From Acetobacter tropicalis (GTDB lineage: Bacteria > Pseudomonadota > Alphaproteobacteria > Acetobacterales > Acetobacteraceae), in NCBI RefSeq assembly GCF_001580915.1, contig NZ_LHZQ01000195.1, positions 1 to 40,027 on the forward strand: a stretch of 40,027 nucleotides of DNA. The letters run 5' to 3'. Positions 33,399 to 40,027 of this stretch are shown piece by piece. Each line of letters begins with the position of its first letter. Position 1 is the stretch's first letter. Both the position numbers and the translations under genes were made by a program. Under the pieces are notes generated by a model. That model saw only the letters and a list, made by a program, of their open reading frames with translations, did not search any database and was not told the DNA's origin.

Positions 33399-34379
33399 AT
33401 GCCGATCAGCCCGTTCAACCTTTACCCAGATTTCAATATCCTGCGTCTCAGCCATGTTGAATTGGTGGTGACCGATCTGGCCCGCAGCCGCGCCTATTAC
33501 GCGGACCTGCTCGGTTTGCAGGTCACAGACGAAGACGCAGATCATGTCTATATGCGTGCGCTTGAGGAGCGGGGACATCACTGCATGGTGTTACGCCGCG
33601 GTGAGAAAGGAGAAGTCGGTTATCTGGGTCTTAAAGTTTTTTCAGAGGAAGATCTGGACAAGGCGGAGCGGTACTTCCGCAACCTGGATCATAAGGTCGA
33701 GTGGGTCGAGCGTCCCTATCAGGGGCGTACTCTGCGGACGCACGATAATTTCGGCATCCCGCTCGAATTCTACTTCAAAATGGACCGTCTGGAGCCGATT
33801 CACCAGAAATATGCGCTCTATCACGGGGTAAAACCGCTACGCATTGACCATTTCAACTGCTTTTCACCCGATGTTGATGCGTCGGTCGAGTTTTACAATA
33901 ATTTAGGCTTCCGCGTAACAGAATATACGGAAGACGAAAGCACAGGCCGCTTATGGGCGGCCTGGATGCACCGCAAGGGCGGCGTGCACGACATGGCGTT
34001 CACAAGTGGCGTCGGACCGCGCCTGCACCACACAGCTTTCTGGGTGCCGACCCCGCTGAATATCATTGATCTCCTCGATCTGATGTCCACCACCGGTTAT
34101 CTTGCCAATATCGAACGTGGCCCTGGCCGTCATGGAATTTCCAACGCGTTCTTCCTGTATCTGCTTGATCCGGATGGACACCGCACAGAAATCTACTGCT
34201 CGGACTACCAGACGGTTGATCCTGATCTCGAACCAATCAAATGGCAATTAACAGACCCTCAGCGCCAGACATTGTGGGGAGCACCAGCGCCTAGATCATG
34301 GTTCGAACATGGTAGCGCATTCCGTGGTCTTGAAACGAGGCAGCCTGTGGCGACGGCCAGCCCGATCATCGCGCCGTAA
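33399..34379 (+). CDS. hpaD: Homoprotocatechuate 2,3-dioxygenase, vicinal-oxygen-chelate type
   Basis: A 326-residue extradiol ring-cleavage enzyme. It has two glyoxalase-like domains: residues 15-130 (LSHVELVVTDLARSRAYYADLLGL) and 145-285. The metal ligands expected for the family are His151 (LRIDHFNCF), His210 or His211 (RLHHTAFW) and Glu264 (GHRTEIYCSDYQ). This matches the type I enzyme of Brevibacterium fuscum and Arthrobacter MndD, not the unrelated LigB-type HpaD of E. coli. It opens the ring of 3,4-dihydroxyphenylacetate between C2 and C3 using Fe(II) or Mn(II). The ATG at 33399 has a GGAG eight bases upstream. Its DNA is visibly more GC-rich than hpaF and hpaE. Confidence 0.9.
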   Translation: MPISPFNLYPDFNILRLSHVELVVTDLARSRAYYADLLGLQVTDEDADHVYMRALEERGHHCMVLRRGEKGEVGYLGLKVFSEEDLDKAERYFRNLDHKVEWVERPYQGRTLRTHDNFGIPLEFYFKMDRLEPIHQKYALYHGVKPLRIDHFNCFSPDVDASVEFYNNLGFRVTEYTEDESTGRLWAAWMHRKGGVHDMAFTSGVGPRLHHTAFWVPTPLNIIDLLDLMSTTGYLANIERGPGRHGISNAFFLYLLDPDGHRTEIYCSDYQTVDPDLEPIKWQLTDPQRQTLWGAPAPRSWFEHGSAFRGLETRQPVATASPIIAP

Positions 34380-34395
34380 GAAAAGAGATCGGGCT

Positions 34396-35850
34396 ATGAA
34401 GCTTCAGGATCCATCCCTGTTTCGGGAAGCTGCGCTGGTGGGTGATCGCTGGGTTGCGGCGTCATCGTCATCTTCCATCCCTGTAACCGATCCTGCGACG
34501 GGACAGCTTATTGGCTCGATCCCTGATCTTGGTGAGGCAGAAACAGCAGAGTCAATATCGGCCGCTGTGCGTGCCCAGCGGGCTTGGGCAGCCCGCACAG
34601 CAGCCGAACGCGCTGCCTTTCTGCGTCGGTGGTATGATCTCGTTATGGCCAGTAAGGCCGATCTTGCCAGAATTATGACGTTCGAACAGGGAAAGCCCCT
34701 GAAGGAAGCAGAGGGCGAAATTGAGTATGGAGCCAGCTTTATCCTCTGGTTTGCCGAGGAGGCTCGCCGCCTGTATGGTGATCTCATTCCGGGGCATCAG
34801 CCCGATAAGCGTATTCTGGTAGCCCGCCAACCCGTTGGCGTTGTTGCGGCGATCACGCCCTGGAATTTCCCCAATGCGATGATTACTCGCAAAGTCGCCC
34901 CGGCTTTGGCCGCAGGCTGTGCCATCGTGCTCAAACCGGCAATACAGACACCGTTCTCAGCCATTGCCTTGGCGATTCTGGCGGAAAGAGCGGGTCTTCC
35001 CGCAGGACTTTTCAGTGTCATTACCGGAGGCGCCAGAGAAATTGGCGCGGAGATGACATCGAATCCTGCTGTGCGTAAACTGACGTTTACCGGATCAACC
35101 GAGGTTGGTGCGCTTTTATACGCTCAATGTGCGCCGACAATCAAAAAACTTGGTCTTGAACTGGGCGGAAACGCCCCTCTGATCGTGTTCGACGATGCAG
35201 ATGTTGATGCCGCCGTGGACGGCGCACTGATTGCAAAATTCAGAAATAATGGTCAGACCTGCGTGTGTGCAAACCGGCTTTATATCCAGTCAGGTGTTTA
35301 TGACCACTTCGCAGAAGCTCTGACTAAAAAAATCACGTCCCTAAAGACAGGAAACGGTTTCGCGGAAGACGTTACATTCGGCCCGCTTATCGACAATGCT
35401 GCTGTGGATAAGGTCAGAGAGCATATCACAGATGCGATTGAACATGGCGCACGTGTTCTTGCAGGTGGAAAATCACATGCGCTGGGCGGACTGTTTTTCG
35501 AGCCAACCGTGCTAACCGATGTGACCAATCAGATGCGTGTGGCCCACGAAGAAACTTTCGGGCCTTTAGCTCCGCTGATCCGTTTTGAGACAGAGGAGGA
35601 AGTGATAGCTGCCGCAAACGATACGGAATTTGGACTGGCATCCTATGTATTCACACGTGATGTCGCTCGGGTCTTTCGCGTGAGCGAGGCGCTAGAATAC
35701 GGAATGGTGGGTGTTAACACGGGGGCTATCTCAACCGCGGAAGCACCTTTCGGCGGAATCAAGATGTCCGGCCTCGGGCGGGAAGGCTCGCGCTACGGTC
35801 TCGATGACTTTACAGAGCTCAAATATATCTGCCTTGGCGGCATTGCCTGA
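34396..35850 (+). CDS. gabD: Succinate-semialdehyde dehydrogenase (GabD type)
   Basis: A 484-residue aldehyde dehydrogenase close to E. coli GabD in length. The catalytic residues are Glu255 (LGLELGGNAPLIVFDDAD) and Cys289 (FRNNGQTCVCANRLYIQSG). The motifs TFEQGKPLKEAEGEIEYGASFILWFAEEARR and PWNFPNAMITRKVAPALAAGC are characteristic of the GabD group. HpaI releases succinic semialdehyde, so this enzyme completes the route to succinate. The ATG at 34396 is chosen over the longer open frame from 34309 because the extension lies inside hpaD. Confidence 0.85.
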   Translation: MKLQDPSLFREAALVGDRWVAASSSSSIPVTDPATGQLIGSIPDLGEAETAESISAAVRAQRAWAARTAAERAAFLRRWYDLVMASKADLARIMTFEQGKPLKEAEGEIEYGASFILWFAEEARRLYGDLIPGHQPDKRILVARQPVGVVAAITPWNFPNAMITRKVAPALAAGCAIVLKPAIQTPFSAIALAILAERAGLPAGLFSVITGGAREIGAEMTSNPAVRKLTFTGSTEVGALLYAQCAPTIKKLGLELGGNAPLIVFDDADVDAAVDGALIAKFRNNGQTCVCANRLYIQSGVYDHFAEALTKKITSLKTGNGFAEDVTFGPLIDNAAVDKVREHITDAIEHGARVLAGGKSHALGGLFFEPTVLTDVTNQMRVAHEETFGPLAPLIRFETEEEVIAAANDTEFGLASYVFTRDVARVFRVSEALEYGMVGVNTGAISTAEAPFGGIKMSGLGREGSRYGLDDFTELKYICLGGIA

Positions 35851-35870
35851 TCAGAAAGCGAAATTTTTCC

Positions 35871-36740
35871 ATGACTGCAAAATTTCTTACTTTTTCCTAT
35901 CAGAATGTAACCCGCTACGGATTACTTCATGATCGGGGAATCACGGATCTATCGCGCCTCTATGGTGATCGGTGGCCCGGCCTGCGAGAGGTTATCGAAG
36001 CAGGCGCGTTGAACGAACTGGCAACATCCGCGCCACGGTTGGTCGATTTCCGTGAAGAGGATATTCGCTACGAAATTCCTGTTACCAATCCAGAAAAAAT
36101 CATATGCGTCGGCGTTAATTTTCCCGATCGTAATGAAGAATACAAGGATGGTCAGGCTGCGCCGTCCAATCCGTCCCTGTTTATTCGCTTTCCGCGCAGC
36201 TTTGTAGGGCATAAAGAGGCTCTGATAAGACCGCCAGAATCTTTACAGCTCGACTATGAAGGGGAAATCGTCCTCGTAATAGGGAAGGCTGGACGGCGAA
36301 TCTCTCAGGAAAATGCTCTTGATCACGTCGCCGCTCTGACCCTCTGTAACGAGGGCACGATCCGTGACTGGGTCAGGCATGCGAAATTCAATGTCACACA
36401 GGGGAAAAATTTCGATCGCACTGGTTCAATCGGTCCTTGGCTGATTCCTTTTACCTCAGAAGATCAAATCCGCGATATCGCGTTGAGCACCCGTGTCAAT
36501 GGTGAGATCCGTCAGCAGGACCGTACCTCGAGGATGATCTTTTCTTTCAAGAAAATTATTTCCTACATATCAACCTTTACAACACTTGTTCCTGGCGATG
36601 TCATTGTCACCGGAACACCAACAGGAGCGGGAGCCCGCTTCGATCCGCCAGTGTGGCTGACGCCAGGCGATGTCATTGAAGTTGCTGCCGACGGGCTGGG
36701 TGTTCTTCGTAATTCCGTTGTTGACGAGGAGCTGACGTAA
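35871..36740 (+). CDS. hpaG: 5-Oxopent-3-ene-1,2,5-tricarboxylate decarboxylase / isomerase HpaG, single-domain
   Basis: A 289-residue fumarylacetoacetate hydrolase-fold protein. The metal ligands are seen in LDYEGEIVLVIGKAG (Glu130, Glu132) and CNEGTIRDW (Asp166), followed by KNFDRTGSIGPWLIP and the TGTPTGAGA loop. E. coli HpaG carries two such domains in about 430 residues; only one is present here, and no second copy is seen in the window. Either the one domain carries out both decarboxylation and isomerisation, or a second gene lies elsewhere. It overlaps hpaH by one base (TAATG). Confidence 0.82.
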   Translation: MTAKFLTFSYQNVTRYGLLHDRGITDLSRLYGDRWPGLREVIEAGALNELATSAPRLVDFREEDIRYEIPVTNPEKIICVGVNFPDRNEEYKDGQAAPSNPSLFIRFPRSFVGHKEALIRPPESLQLDYEGEIVLVIGKAGRRISQENALDHVAALTLCNEGTIRDWVRHAKFNVTQGKNFDRTGSIGPWLIPFTSEDQIRDIALSTRVNGEIRQQDRTSRMIFSFKKIISYISTFTTLVPGDVIVTGTPTGAGARFDPPVWLTPGDVIEVAADGLGVLRNSVVDEELT

Positions 36741-37543
36741 TGCTGTCTCCCGAACAGATCAGAGCAGAAGCAGATAAACTGGATGAGGCAGAAAAAACAC
36801 GAATACAGACGGGGCTGATTTCCCAGCGCTATCCCGATGCTTGTCTTGATGATGCCTACGCCATTCAGGATGCCTTGGTCAGCCGTAAGACGGCGTCAGG
36901 ACGAAAAATCATAGGATGGAAGATTGGCCTGACATCAAAAGCCATGCAATACGCATTGAACATCGATACACCTGATTCAGGCGTTCTTCTTGATGACATG
37001 CATTTTGATGATGGTGCCGAAATACCCGCTGACCGGTTCATTCAGCCACGGATTGAGGCCGAACTTGCTTTCGTGATGAAAGAATCACTCCGTGGACCCG
37101 GAGTCAGCATGTTCGATGTCATTGCCGCGACAGATTATATCGTTCCAGCACTTGAAATTCTCGATACGAGGATCGTACGTGTGGATCGTGAAACGGGTCA
37201 CGCACGGACAATTATCGACACCATTTCGGATAATGCTGCCAATGCTGGCATTGTTCTTGGTTCCGTTCCGGCGGCCCTCGATAAAATCGATATCCGATGG
37301 GTGGGCGCGATCGTTTCCCGTAACGCGGTTGTTGAGGAAACCGGGCTTGGGGCAGGCGTACTCAATCATCCCGCACGCGGTGTGGCATGGTTGGCAAACC
37401 GACTGGCCCAATATGGCGGCGGCATCAATGCAGGCCAAATTGTTCTCGCAGGGTCGTTCATCCGCCCGGTCGAAGCCCGACACGGTGATACGATAACGGC
37501 TGATTATGGTCCTCTCGGAACAGTAAGCTGCTTTTTTAGATAA
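36740..37543 (+). CDS. hpaH: 2-Oxo-hept-4-ene-1,7-dioate hydratase HpaH
   Basis: A 267-residue enzyme of the hydratase/decarboxylase (MhpD/HpaH) branch of the FAH-like fold. It adds water to the dienoate formed by HpaG. Conserved stretches include [83 protein letters not shown] and [25 protein letters not shown]. coli HpaH has the same length. The start ATG overlaps the hpaG stop. hpaI begins 11 bases after its end. Confidence 0.93.
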   Translation: MLSPEQIRAEADKLDEAEKTRIQTGLISQRYPDACLDDAYAIQDALVSRKTASGRKIIGWKIGLTSKAMQYALNIDTPDSGVLLDDMHFDDGAEIPADRFIQPRIEAELAFVMKESLRGPGVSMFDVIAATDYIVPALEILDTRIVRVDRETGHARTIIDTISDNAANAGIVLGSVPAALDKIDIRWVGAIVSRNAVVEETGLGAGVLNHPARGVAWLANRLAQYGGGINAGQIVLAGSFIRPVEARHGDTITADYGPLGTVSCFFR

Positions 37544-37554
37544 GGAGTGTCTTG

Positions 37555-38328
37555 ATGCCGGCACCAGTGAATGAATTCAAAAAGGCTCTGCGTTCTGGGG
37601 AGTGCCAGTTTGGGTTGTGGGTGGCTCTTGCCAATGCTTATACAGCCGAAATATGCGCTGGAGCAGGGTATGACTGGCTGCTGATTGACGGTGAGCATGC
37701 GCCAAACGATATCCGCAGTATCATGGCGCAGTTGCAAGCCATTGAAGGAAGTAGCAGTCACGCCATTGTCAGGCCGCCTGTTGGTGAGACCTGGATGATC
37801 AAACAGATCCTTGATATCGGGGCACAGACCATCCTTGTTCCAATGGTCGAGAGCGCTGCTCAGGCGCGTGAGCTTGTGCGTGCTGTTCAGTATGCGCCGC
37901 AGGGTGTGCGCGGTGTGGGTGCCGCCCTTGCGCGAGCCTCTCGTTTCAACCGTGTGTCTGATTATCTCCAGACAGCAGGAAACGAAATTTGTCTTTTGCT
38001 ACAGGTGGAAAGTCGCCTCGGCCTTGCGGCTCTGGATGAAATCTGTGCTGTTGAGGGTGTTGATGGAGTGTTTGTCGGGCCAGCAGATCTTGCCGCAGAT
38101 CTCGGTTATATTGGGCGACCAGGTGAGCCGGAAGTTCAGCGTCACATCGAAGCGGCTCTACGGAAAATTATTTCCCATGGAAAGGCTGCGGGCATTTTGA
38201 CCGCTGATTCTGCTCTGGCAAAAAGCTACGTGTCTGCAGGAGCTGCTTTTGTCGCTATCGGAACCGATGTCGGTCTTTTGGCCACGGGGAGTAGGCGTCT
38301 TCTTGAGGATTTTAAGAAGGTTTCCTAA
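37555..38328 (+). CDS. hpaI: 4-Hydroxy-2-oxoheptane-1,7-dioate aldolase HpaI
   Basis: A 257-residue class II HpcH/HpaI aldolase, cleaving the seven-carbon acid to pyruvate and succinic semialdehyde. The motifs are [33 protein letters not shown] (with the catalytic His), [45 protein letters not shown] (metal Glu) and [17 protein letters not shown]. The ATG at 37555 has an AAGGAG seven bases upstream. It is the last gene of the hpa unit; a terminator overlaps its stop. Confidence 0.94.
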   Translation: MPAPVNEFKKALRSGECQFGLWVALANAYTAEICAGAGYDWLLIDGEHAPNDIRSIMAQLQAIEGSSSHAIVRPPVGETWMIKQILDIGAQTILVPMVESAAQARELVRAVQYAPQGVRGVGAALARASRFNRVSDYLQTAGNEICLLLQVESRLGLAALDEICAVEGVDGVFVGPADLAADLGYIGRPGEPEVQRHIEAALRKIISHGKAAGILTADSALAKSYVSAGAAFVAIGTDVGLLATGSRRLLEDFKKVS

Positions 38329-38335
38329 CCTTTTT
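38317..38335 (+). terminator. Intrinsic terminator of the hpa unit
   Basis: Arms AAGGTT (38317-38322) and AACCTT (38327-38332), loop TCCT, then further T. The hpaI stop codon (38326-38328) sits at the loop-arm junction. Confidence 0.5.
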
Positions 38336-38349
38336 GGGATTTCTACGGC

Positions 38350-38391
38350 CAATCAACATTCATAATTTCCAAATAGCCTGATTGTTGATTG
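38350..38391. repeat. 9-bp perfect inverted repeat
   Basis: CAATCAACA (38350-38358) and TGTTGATTG (38383-38391) with a 24-base centre. It may be a second terminator stem or a mobile-element end; the IS remnant begins about 40 bases further on. Confidence 0.35.
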
Positions 38392-38430
38392 ATAGGTCTC
38401 CGTGTTGATGTGTGGAGCGGGTCAAGCGAT

Positions 38431-38595
38431 ACGAACTGAGCGCAGGCAATGGGAGCGGATCAGGGTTCTGTGCCCGGGAAAGTGAGTGAGTCTGGGCGGA
38501 CGGGTTCGGATAACCGTCTGTTCGTAAAAGGATGTTTATGAGTCATGCGATCTGGTGCGCACTGGTGCGATCTGCCTGAACGCTATGGAAACTGG
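38431..38595 (+). pseudogene. IS5/IS427-group transposase orfA remnant
   Basis: The frames together read RQWERIRVLCPGK, then after a frameshift near 38480 SESGRTGSDNRLFVKGCL, stop, VMRSGAHWCDLPERYGNW. This is the standard start of IS427-type transposases (LTDAQWERI..LLPGK...GRDNRLFVEAVLW..RTGAPWRDLPERFGNW). The TGA stands in the place of a conserved Trp codon. The rest of the element is missing after 38595. Confidence 0.75.
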
Positions 38596-38734
38596 TGACT
38601 GACTTGATGTTCAGGCTCCCGCCATCGATTGAAGCCAGCTTTCCCTCATGGAGGTGGAGACGATGTCCAGCACAAGGACGAATAAACGGAATGCGGCAGA
38701 TGCGGCCTGCCAGCACACCTGCGCGACCATGCGT
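38596..38734. other. Unassigned junction between mobile-element remnants
   Basis: No coding pattern could be recognised in these bases. They may hold the decayed 3' part of the integrase remnant on the minus strand. Confidence 0.35.
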
Positions 38735-39235
38735 TCAAAGCTGGAGGGCGTGCATCATGTCGGCGGCTAGAAGCGGAGCTGTAGCGATAGACTCTCGTGA
38801 CCTGTTACGTTTCCCGGCTGCTGCGGAGTATAGTGGTCTTGCCAAGGGAACATTGCGGAACCAGCACAAGACGCTGGAAATCAGATCGACCAGCGCAAGC
38901 TGTGCGATCTCGTCCTGAAGAACGGCGGGGATGTGACCTTTGCGATCATTATCCCAGGCCTGCATCTCCTCACGCATATAGCGGTCGACCAGTTCGTGAA
39001 CGGTTTGACGTTCCAGTAGACGCGTATCCTGAAACTACCCAAGCTCTAGTTTGGCGGAGGTCGTATCCAGCCAGCGTCGGGCCAGTTTGGTTGACGAAAA
39101 GGTCTGATGAATTCTCTCGCCGCCTGCAATGCGCTTGCGGGCCCCATACTGGCCCTTGCCGCGATATTCCACTTCTGCAGGGGGAGCGCAGCCTGTCACA
39201 GGATCGATTTTGGCAGAAGTGATTCGATCTTTCAT
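38735..39235 (-). pseudogene. Tyrosine-type integrase, N-terminal remnant
   Basis: On the minus strand from the ATG at 39235 the frame reads MKDRITSAKIDP, QYGARKRIAGGERIHQTFSSTKLARRWLDTTSAKLELG, stop (39035-39037), FQDTRLLERQTVHELVDRYMREEM. This is the layout of a phage-type integrase arm-binding domain followed by the start of the core-binding domain. The in-frame TAG fits a former CAG codon. The frame continues to 38735 but similarity fades after about residue 120, and the catalytic Arg-His-Arg-Tyr domain is absent. Confidence 0.55.
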
Positions 39236-39670
39236 GGTGAGCCTCGCTTGAGCCCAACATAGCCTTTTCATGGGCCCATTGGGACCATGTGCTTATCGTT
39301 TTTTTTGGCGATGGGCCCAAAAGTAGTCAATCATTCCGTGACCAAAACTCTAAGGCATTGGAAAGATTGGCGTGCCGACGACAATAAAACCGAGAACTGG
39401 AATCTATTGATATCATTGGAATAAAATAAACAGGCTATCTCGTGATGGATTGAGTGTTCGAAACATCGACCTACAGGCCGAACGTCTGCATTCCGACGAA
39501 TTGTATTGGAAAACAGCTATTTTGTTCTGTATCAGGCCTTGTCAGTCTGCCTTGGCCCGGCTTTTCCGGAGACTCGTTCACCCGCAGTGTAAGTCTTTTC
39601 TTGCAATATTGCTGATTTCTAATCGAATATGAACAATCGTAATCGGTTTTTCGAATGAGGCGTATTTCTA
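39236..39670. other. Non-coding stretch before the Fic gene
   Basis: About 435 bases without a supported gene and with no recognisable tRNA. The nonamer ATGGGCCCA occurs twice about 42 bases apart near 39269 and 39311, flanking an 8-base T-run. The promoter of the Fic-family gene should be in the AT-rich part before 39671. Confidence 0.4.
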
Positions 39671-40027
39671 ATGGCGGACACAGAAAGGTCCACACTGCTT
39701 GGGGGGCGATGGCTCGGCGATAACTTTGGCGTTGATCCGTGCTGCGGCTTTCCCGTGACCAGCACGACCGGTTCGCGCCGGGAGAGCCGCCATCATGGTT
39801 TTGAGAGCCATGAAGTTTACCCGGAAAGTATGCGCCCCGCTGAGAGCCCCGCTGGACATCTTCAGTTCCATTTACGTTATGAGCCAACCAATCTCGAACT
39901 GCTGGCGCGGGTATTCGAAGTGTCGGGACCTGATTTCGTGCGAGACTGGATAGAGCGGGAACCGACCGGGCAATACGCACGCCGCGCTGCCTTCCTCTAT
40001 GAGTTTCTGACGGGACATGAACTGGAA
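39671..40027 (+). CDS. Fic-family protein, N-terminal part (cut by window edge)
   Basis: The frame is open from the ATG at 39671 to the window end, 119 codons. The opening LLGGRWLGDNFGVDP, then HEVYPESMRPAESPAGHLQFHLRYEPTNLELLARVFE and EPTGQYARRAAFLYEFLTGHELE is the N-terminal region seen in a group of bacterial Fic proteins that precede the catalytic HPFxxGNGR motif by some distance. That motif would lie beyond the window, so AMP-transferase activity cannot be checked. A GAGG stands about 10 bases before the ATG. It neighbours an integrase remnant, so it may have arrived on a mobile element. Confidence 0.65.
   Translation, partial: MADTERSTLLGGRWLGDNFGVDPCCGFPVTSTTGSRRESRHHGFESHEVYPESMRPAESPAGHLQFHLRYEPTNLELLARVFEVSGPDFVRDWIEREPTGQYARRAAFLYEFLTGHELE

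Noticed and set aside
38512..38520. AACCGTCTG, nine bases of the candidate paa operator
   Set aside because: It lies within the IS427 remnant coding Asn-Arg-Leu, and the rest of the 20-bp motif is absent.
3886..39037. In-frame TGA at two conserved Trp positions (IS66 and IS427 remnants) and TAG at a likely Gln (integrase), which might suggest stop-codon recoding
   Set aside because: All three are in genes that also carry frameshifts or deletions, each is a single transition, and intact genes in the window use TGA and TAG as normal stops.
39260..39670. Possible tRNA attachment site next to the integrase remnant
   Set aside because: No cloverleaf or conserved TTCGA arm with matching stems could be found.
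1..40027. CRISPR array or rRNA genes
   Set aside because: No regularly spaced direct repeats and no rRNA-like stretches were seen.

Overview
The window comes from a Gram-negative bacterium, most likely an alphaproteobacterium of the acetic acid group (Acetobacteraceae). The evidence is a periplasmic PQQ/haem alcohol dehydrogenase, an OprB-type porin, IS5- and IS66-type remnants and moderate GC content. The genus cannot be fixed from the sequence alone.

Left edge (1-2708): the 3' end of an amidase gene, two small NTF2/SnoaL-fold proteins and a convergent MFS transporter. Their substrate is unknown. Positions 2754-4130 are a graveyard of insertion sequences: an internally deleted IS5-family transposase and the frameshifted 3' end of an IS66 transposase.

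Phenylacetate block (4183-24830): a leftward unit paaI - MetA-type outer-membrane protein - phenylacetaldehyde dehydrogenase (feaB-like) - PQQ/cytochrome alcohol dehydrogenase lies back to back with rightward paaX-paaABCDE. Convergent to these runs tetR and paaZ-paaK-paaG. Divergent from paaG is a thiolase (paaJ), a fused enoyl-CoA hydratase/3-hydroxyacyl-CoA dehydrogenase that can stand in for PaaF and PaaH, and a translationally coupled metallo-beta-lactamase-fold hydrolase with no role in the textbook pathway. Together they cover phenylacetate to acetyl-CoA and succinyl-CoA, and the alcohol and aldehyde dehydrogenases provide a plausible entry from 2-phenylethanol.

Middle (25136-28515): an OprB-type porin, a small Mpv17/PMP22-like membrane protein and an AraC regulator (HpaA-like), all leftward.

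4-Hydroxyphenylacetate block (28613-38328): hpaB, hpaC, the convergent repressor gene hpaR, then hpaF-hpaE-hpaD-gabD-hpaG-hpaH-hpaI, the full homoprotocatechuate meta-cleavage route to pyruvate and succinate. The ring-cleavage enzyme is the vicinal-oxygen-chelate type rather than the E. coli HpaD type, and HpaG has one domain instead of two.

Right edge (38329-40027): a remnant of an IS5/IS427-group orfA, a decayed tyrosine integrase and the 5' end of a Fic-family gene, marking a mobile-element boundary.

The window is best read as an aromatic catabolic island in which the phenyl and hydroxyphenyl two-carbon side-chain compounds, possibly including the yeast fusel alcohols 2-phenylethanol and tyrosol, are oxidised in the periplasm and fed into the adjacent paa and hpa pathways. 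Regulatory signals visible in the sequence include a repeated 20-bp motif near paaI and paaG/paaJ, palindromes at the paaG/paaJ and hpaR/hpaF divergent promoters, and several terminator-like hairpins placed on stop codons.
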